Assembly (NCBI GenBank): GCA_002433485.1
Contig: DJIF01000132.1
Span: forward strand, 1-52,154
Reading direction: 5' to 3'
Length of the DNA stretch: 52,154 bases
Source: Deltaproteobacteria bacterium UBA6601
GTDB taxonomy: Bacteria > Myxococcota_A > UBA796 > UBA9615
This document shows positions 50,663 to 52,154 of the stretch, piece by piece (position 1 is the stretch's first letter; each line of letters starts with the position of its first letter). The notes beneath the pieces are model-generated. The model searched no databases. It was not told the origin of the DNA and saw only the letters and a program-made list of their open reading frames with translations. Made by a program: the position numbers and the translations under genes.

Positions 50663-52154
50663 TCAGAACTTGGCGAAGTGCCAGCGTCCGTCTACCTCAA
50701 GCAGGTGCGCTTCGCCCGACTCGACGTTGCCGTCCATGTTCCAGCTCCATGAAGTCTGGAACAGACGAACACTTCGTTTGGCCCGGCAGCGCTCGGGCTT
50801 CTCACCCTTGCGAACCTCGAGCATTCGTCCTTCGAACAGGCGCAGGTTGTCGATCTCTACGGCTTGTTGGGGGTTGTCGTAGAGTTGCCGATTGGCCAGA
50901 TCAGCCATTGCATCTCGGCCACTCATAACCTCATCGACCACACCTGGTGGTTCGCAGTCGGAGACCGCGAGGAAGAGCTCGCGAGAAATGAACAGCTCGC
51001 GAACCTGCGCGGGGCGGCCAGCAGAGATTGCAGCTGCCAGGTTGCGGACCTGAGCCAGAACCTCTGGCGGAGCCTCCTGGGGTTGGCCCATGGGCCCGCC
51101 GCCGCCGGGGCCTGCCCCATCGTCAGGCCCGCCTTGCTCGTAGCCAGCCCCTGCGCTTGAGCCAGCGCCGCGGTAGGCATCCATTGCGCTGGCGGTCCGC
51201 GGCGCGAGGGCCTCGGGGCTGATGCCATCGTCGAGCCAGGGGAAGCGCACTGACCAGTCAAAGGCGTGCACATGGGCTGAGGGTCCGCTCAGGTGAGGGA
51301 TTTGGATGGCTGGGGCGCACTCTCCGCGTTCCGAGTCGAAGCGGGCCATCCAGATGTCGGGCAGGCGGATGTCCTCTCGGTTGGTGACGAATGCCAGCCA
51401 CTTACCGTCGGGGCTGAAGCGGTGCCAGGATTCGGCATTGTCGCTGCTGCAGGCGAGTCGACGAGCTTTCCCGCCCTCTGCGGGAACGATCCACAGGTCT
51501 CCGGACATCTGGCTGAAGAAACCGCGGTCGGCCTGGGCGAAGACCAGCCACTTGCCGTCGGGGCTGTAGTCTGGATAGAAATTGCTACGTTCGTTGCCGC
51601 TGGCACCCTGGAGTGAGGTAGCGGTCCCGCCGGCGCCATCATTAAATGGCAGAACGGCGATGTCCAGACGGGTCTGGGACCCATGCCAGACCTGGTTCTT
51701 GGGCGCCCTGATGAAGACCAGTCGGTCACCAGTTGGGCTCCACATGGGAATGCTCTCTACCCGATTTGGGAGGTCAGCGCCTGGCAGAGGTCGATGCTCT
51801 CCGGTGCTCAGGTCGAGGATGTGGATGTCGCCCTGGTGGACCATCATCTGGTCTTTGGCACCAATGGTTTCACCCACCTGACTGAAGGCCAGTAGCTCGG
51901 TACGTACCGGATGAAACTGAGGCATGAAGGCGTGGGGGACCTGAGCCAGGACCTTCCGTTCGGGCATCTCAAGCACCGTCAGAAAGCCGTTGGGAGCATC
52001 GAAGCGAGCCGGCGCTTCTGCTTCGTTCTGACTGAAGACTGCTACATAGCGACCGTCACTACTGACGTCGTGACAGGAGACACAGTTGTGGGAGGTTTGG
52101 CTTCCTGAGCCGTGTCCGCCGGAGTCCTTTTCGGGATCACCGGGACCACCGGGA
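50663..52154 (-). CDS. TolB-like propeller protein with CxxCH haem motif, N-terminus beyond the window
   Basis: The frame is open to the right edge, so at least 496 C-terminal residues are seen. Near the edge it has HNCVSCHDVSSDGRYVAVF: a CxxCH c-type haem site (52084-52070) merged with the first blade. Several TolB/WD40-like units follow (WSPTGDRLVFIR, YSPDGKWLVFAQ, FSPDGKWLAFVT). A Gly/Pro-rich linker then leads to a C-terminal domain of about 130 residues that looks NTF2/SnoaL-like (VRELFISRELFLAV to VDGRWHFAKF). The haem site implies export, as c-type haem is attached outside the cytoplasm. A GTG at 51976 is not the true start because the frame continues upstream. Confidence 0.85.
   Translation of the reverse strand, partial: PGGPGDPEKDSGGHGSGSQTSHNCVSCHDVSSDGRYVAVFSQNEAEAPARFDAPNGFLTVLEMPERKVLAQVPHAFMPQFHPVRTELLAFSQVGETIGAKDQMMVHQGDIHILDLSTGEHRPLPGADLPNRVESIPMWSPTGDRLVFIRAPKNQVWHGSQTRLDIAVLPFNDGAGGTATSLQGASGNERSNFYPDYSPDGKWLVFAQADRGFFSQMSGDLWIVPAEGGKARRLACSSDNAESWHRFSPDGKWLAFVTNREDIRLPDIWMARFDSERGECAPAIQIPHLSGPSAHVHAFDWSVRFPWLDDGISPEALAPRTASAMDAYRGAGSSAGAGYEQGGPDDGAGPGGGGPMGQPQEAPPEVLAQVRNLAAAISAGRPAQVRELFISRELFLAVSDCEPPGVVDEVMSGRDAMADLANRQLYDNPQQAVEIDNLRLFEGRMLEVRKGEKPERCRAKRSVRLFQTSWSWNMDGNVESGEAHLLEVDGRWHFAKF

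Overview
The window is gene-dense, GC-rich bacterial chromosome with 37 protein genes (one open at the right edge), one possible extra small ORF, and a tmRNA cut by the left edge. It reads as core and lineage-specific chromosome. I see no phage, insertion sequence, integrase, CRISPR array or rRNA. Several features suggest an uncultured relative of Myxococcota/Bradymonadota (the former Deltaproteobacteria): many lipoproteins, Asp-rich DDDDSAG linkers, Cys-rich spacers in surface proteins, a PATAN (DUF4388)-type protein with a J-like domain and TPRs, a pseudo-receiver/coiled-coil protein of AglZ/FrzS layout, a fused isobutyryl-CoA mutase and an archaeal-type valyl-tRNA synthetase. The placement is inference from gene content only.

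Layout. 0-0.6 kb: ssrA (minus strand, tag ANDSNYALAA) and two tandem hairpins. 0.6-3.4 kb: a lipoprotein and, convergent to it, an aldehyde dehydrogenase homologue with altered catalytic residues. 3.6-9.9 kb (plus): four genes joined by ATGA overlaps, namely lipoprotein, GT4-like glycosyltransferase, PlsB and a patatin phospholipase, which looks like an envelope lipid synthesis and turnover unit. 10.0-18.2 kb (minus): a compact run, in transcription order transglutaminase-like protein, ABC ATPase, lipoprotein, MlaE-type permease, Maf, YggS, secreted nuclease, ValRS. 18.3-22.5 kb (plus): lipoprotein, IcmF, zinc-ribbon protein. 22.5-30.0 kb (minus): YfhO-like membrane protein, MFS transporter (probable CTG start), TIMP/NTR-like secreted protein and a metzincin-like lipoprotein, then a GNAT enzyme and an M50 protease. 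30.0-30.9 kb (plus): recX and a SEC-C/transmembrane protein. 31.0-32.9 kb (minus): a serine-hydrolase-like lipoprotein.

33.0-44.7 kb (plus): thyA and folA, then an exported repeat protein, a PATAN/J-like/TPR protein, a pseudo-receiver with a long coiled coil, a 1271-residue metalloprotease lipoprotein and a smaller lipoprotein. Most junctions after folA overlap or are very short. This is the best candidate here for an undescribed system: cytoplasmic scaffold proteins tied genetically to surface proteins. 44.7-52.2 kb: an outer-membrane beta-barrel-like protein, a beta-propeller lipoprotein, a GT-C-like membrane protein and the open C-terminal part of a TolB-like protein with a c-type haem motif.

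Convergent genes sit a few bases apart or overlap, and I found no convincing stem-loop plus U-tract terminator. Many starts are GTG, TTG or probably CTG; I adjusted starts where a Shine-Dalgarno, signal peptide or stop/start overlap gave a reason.
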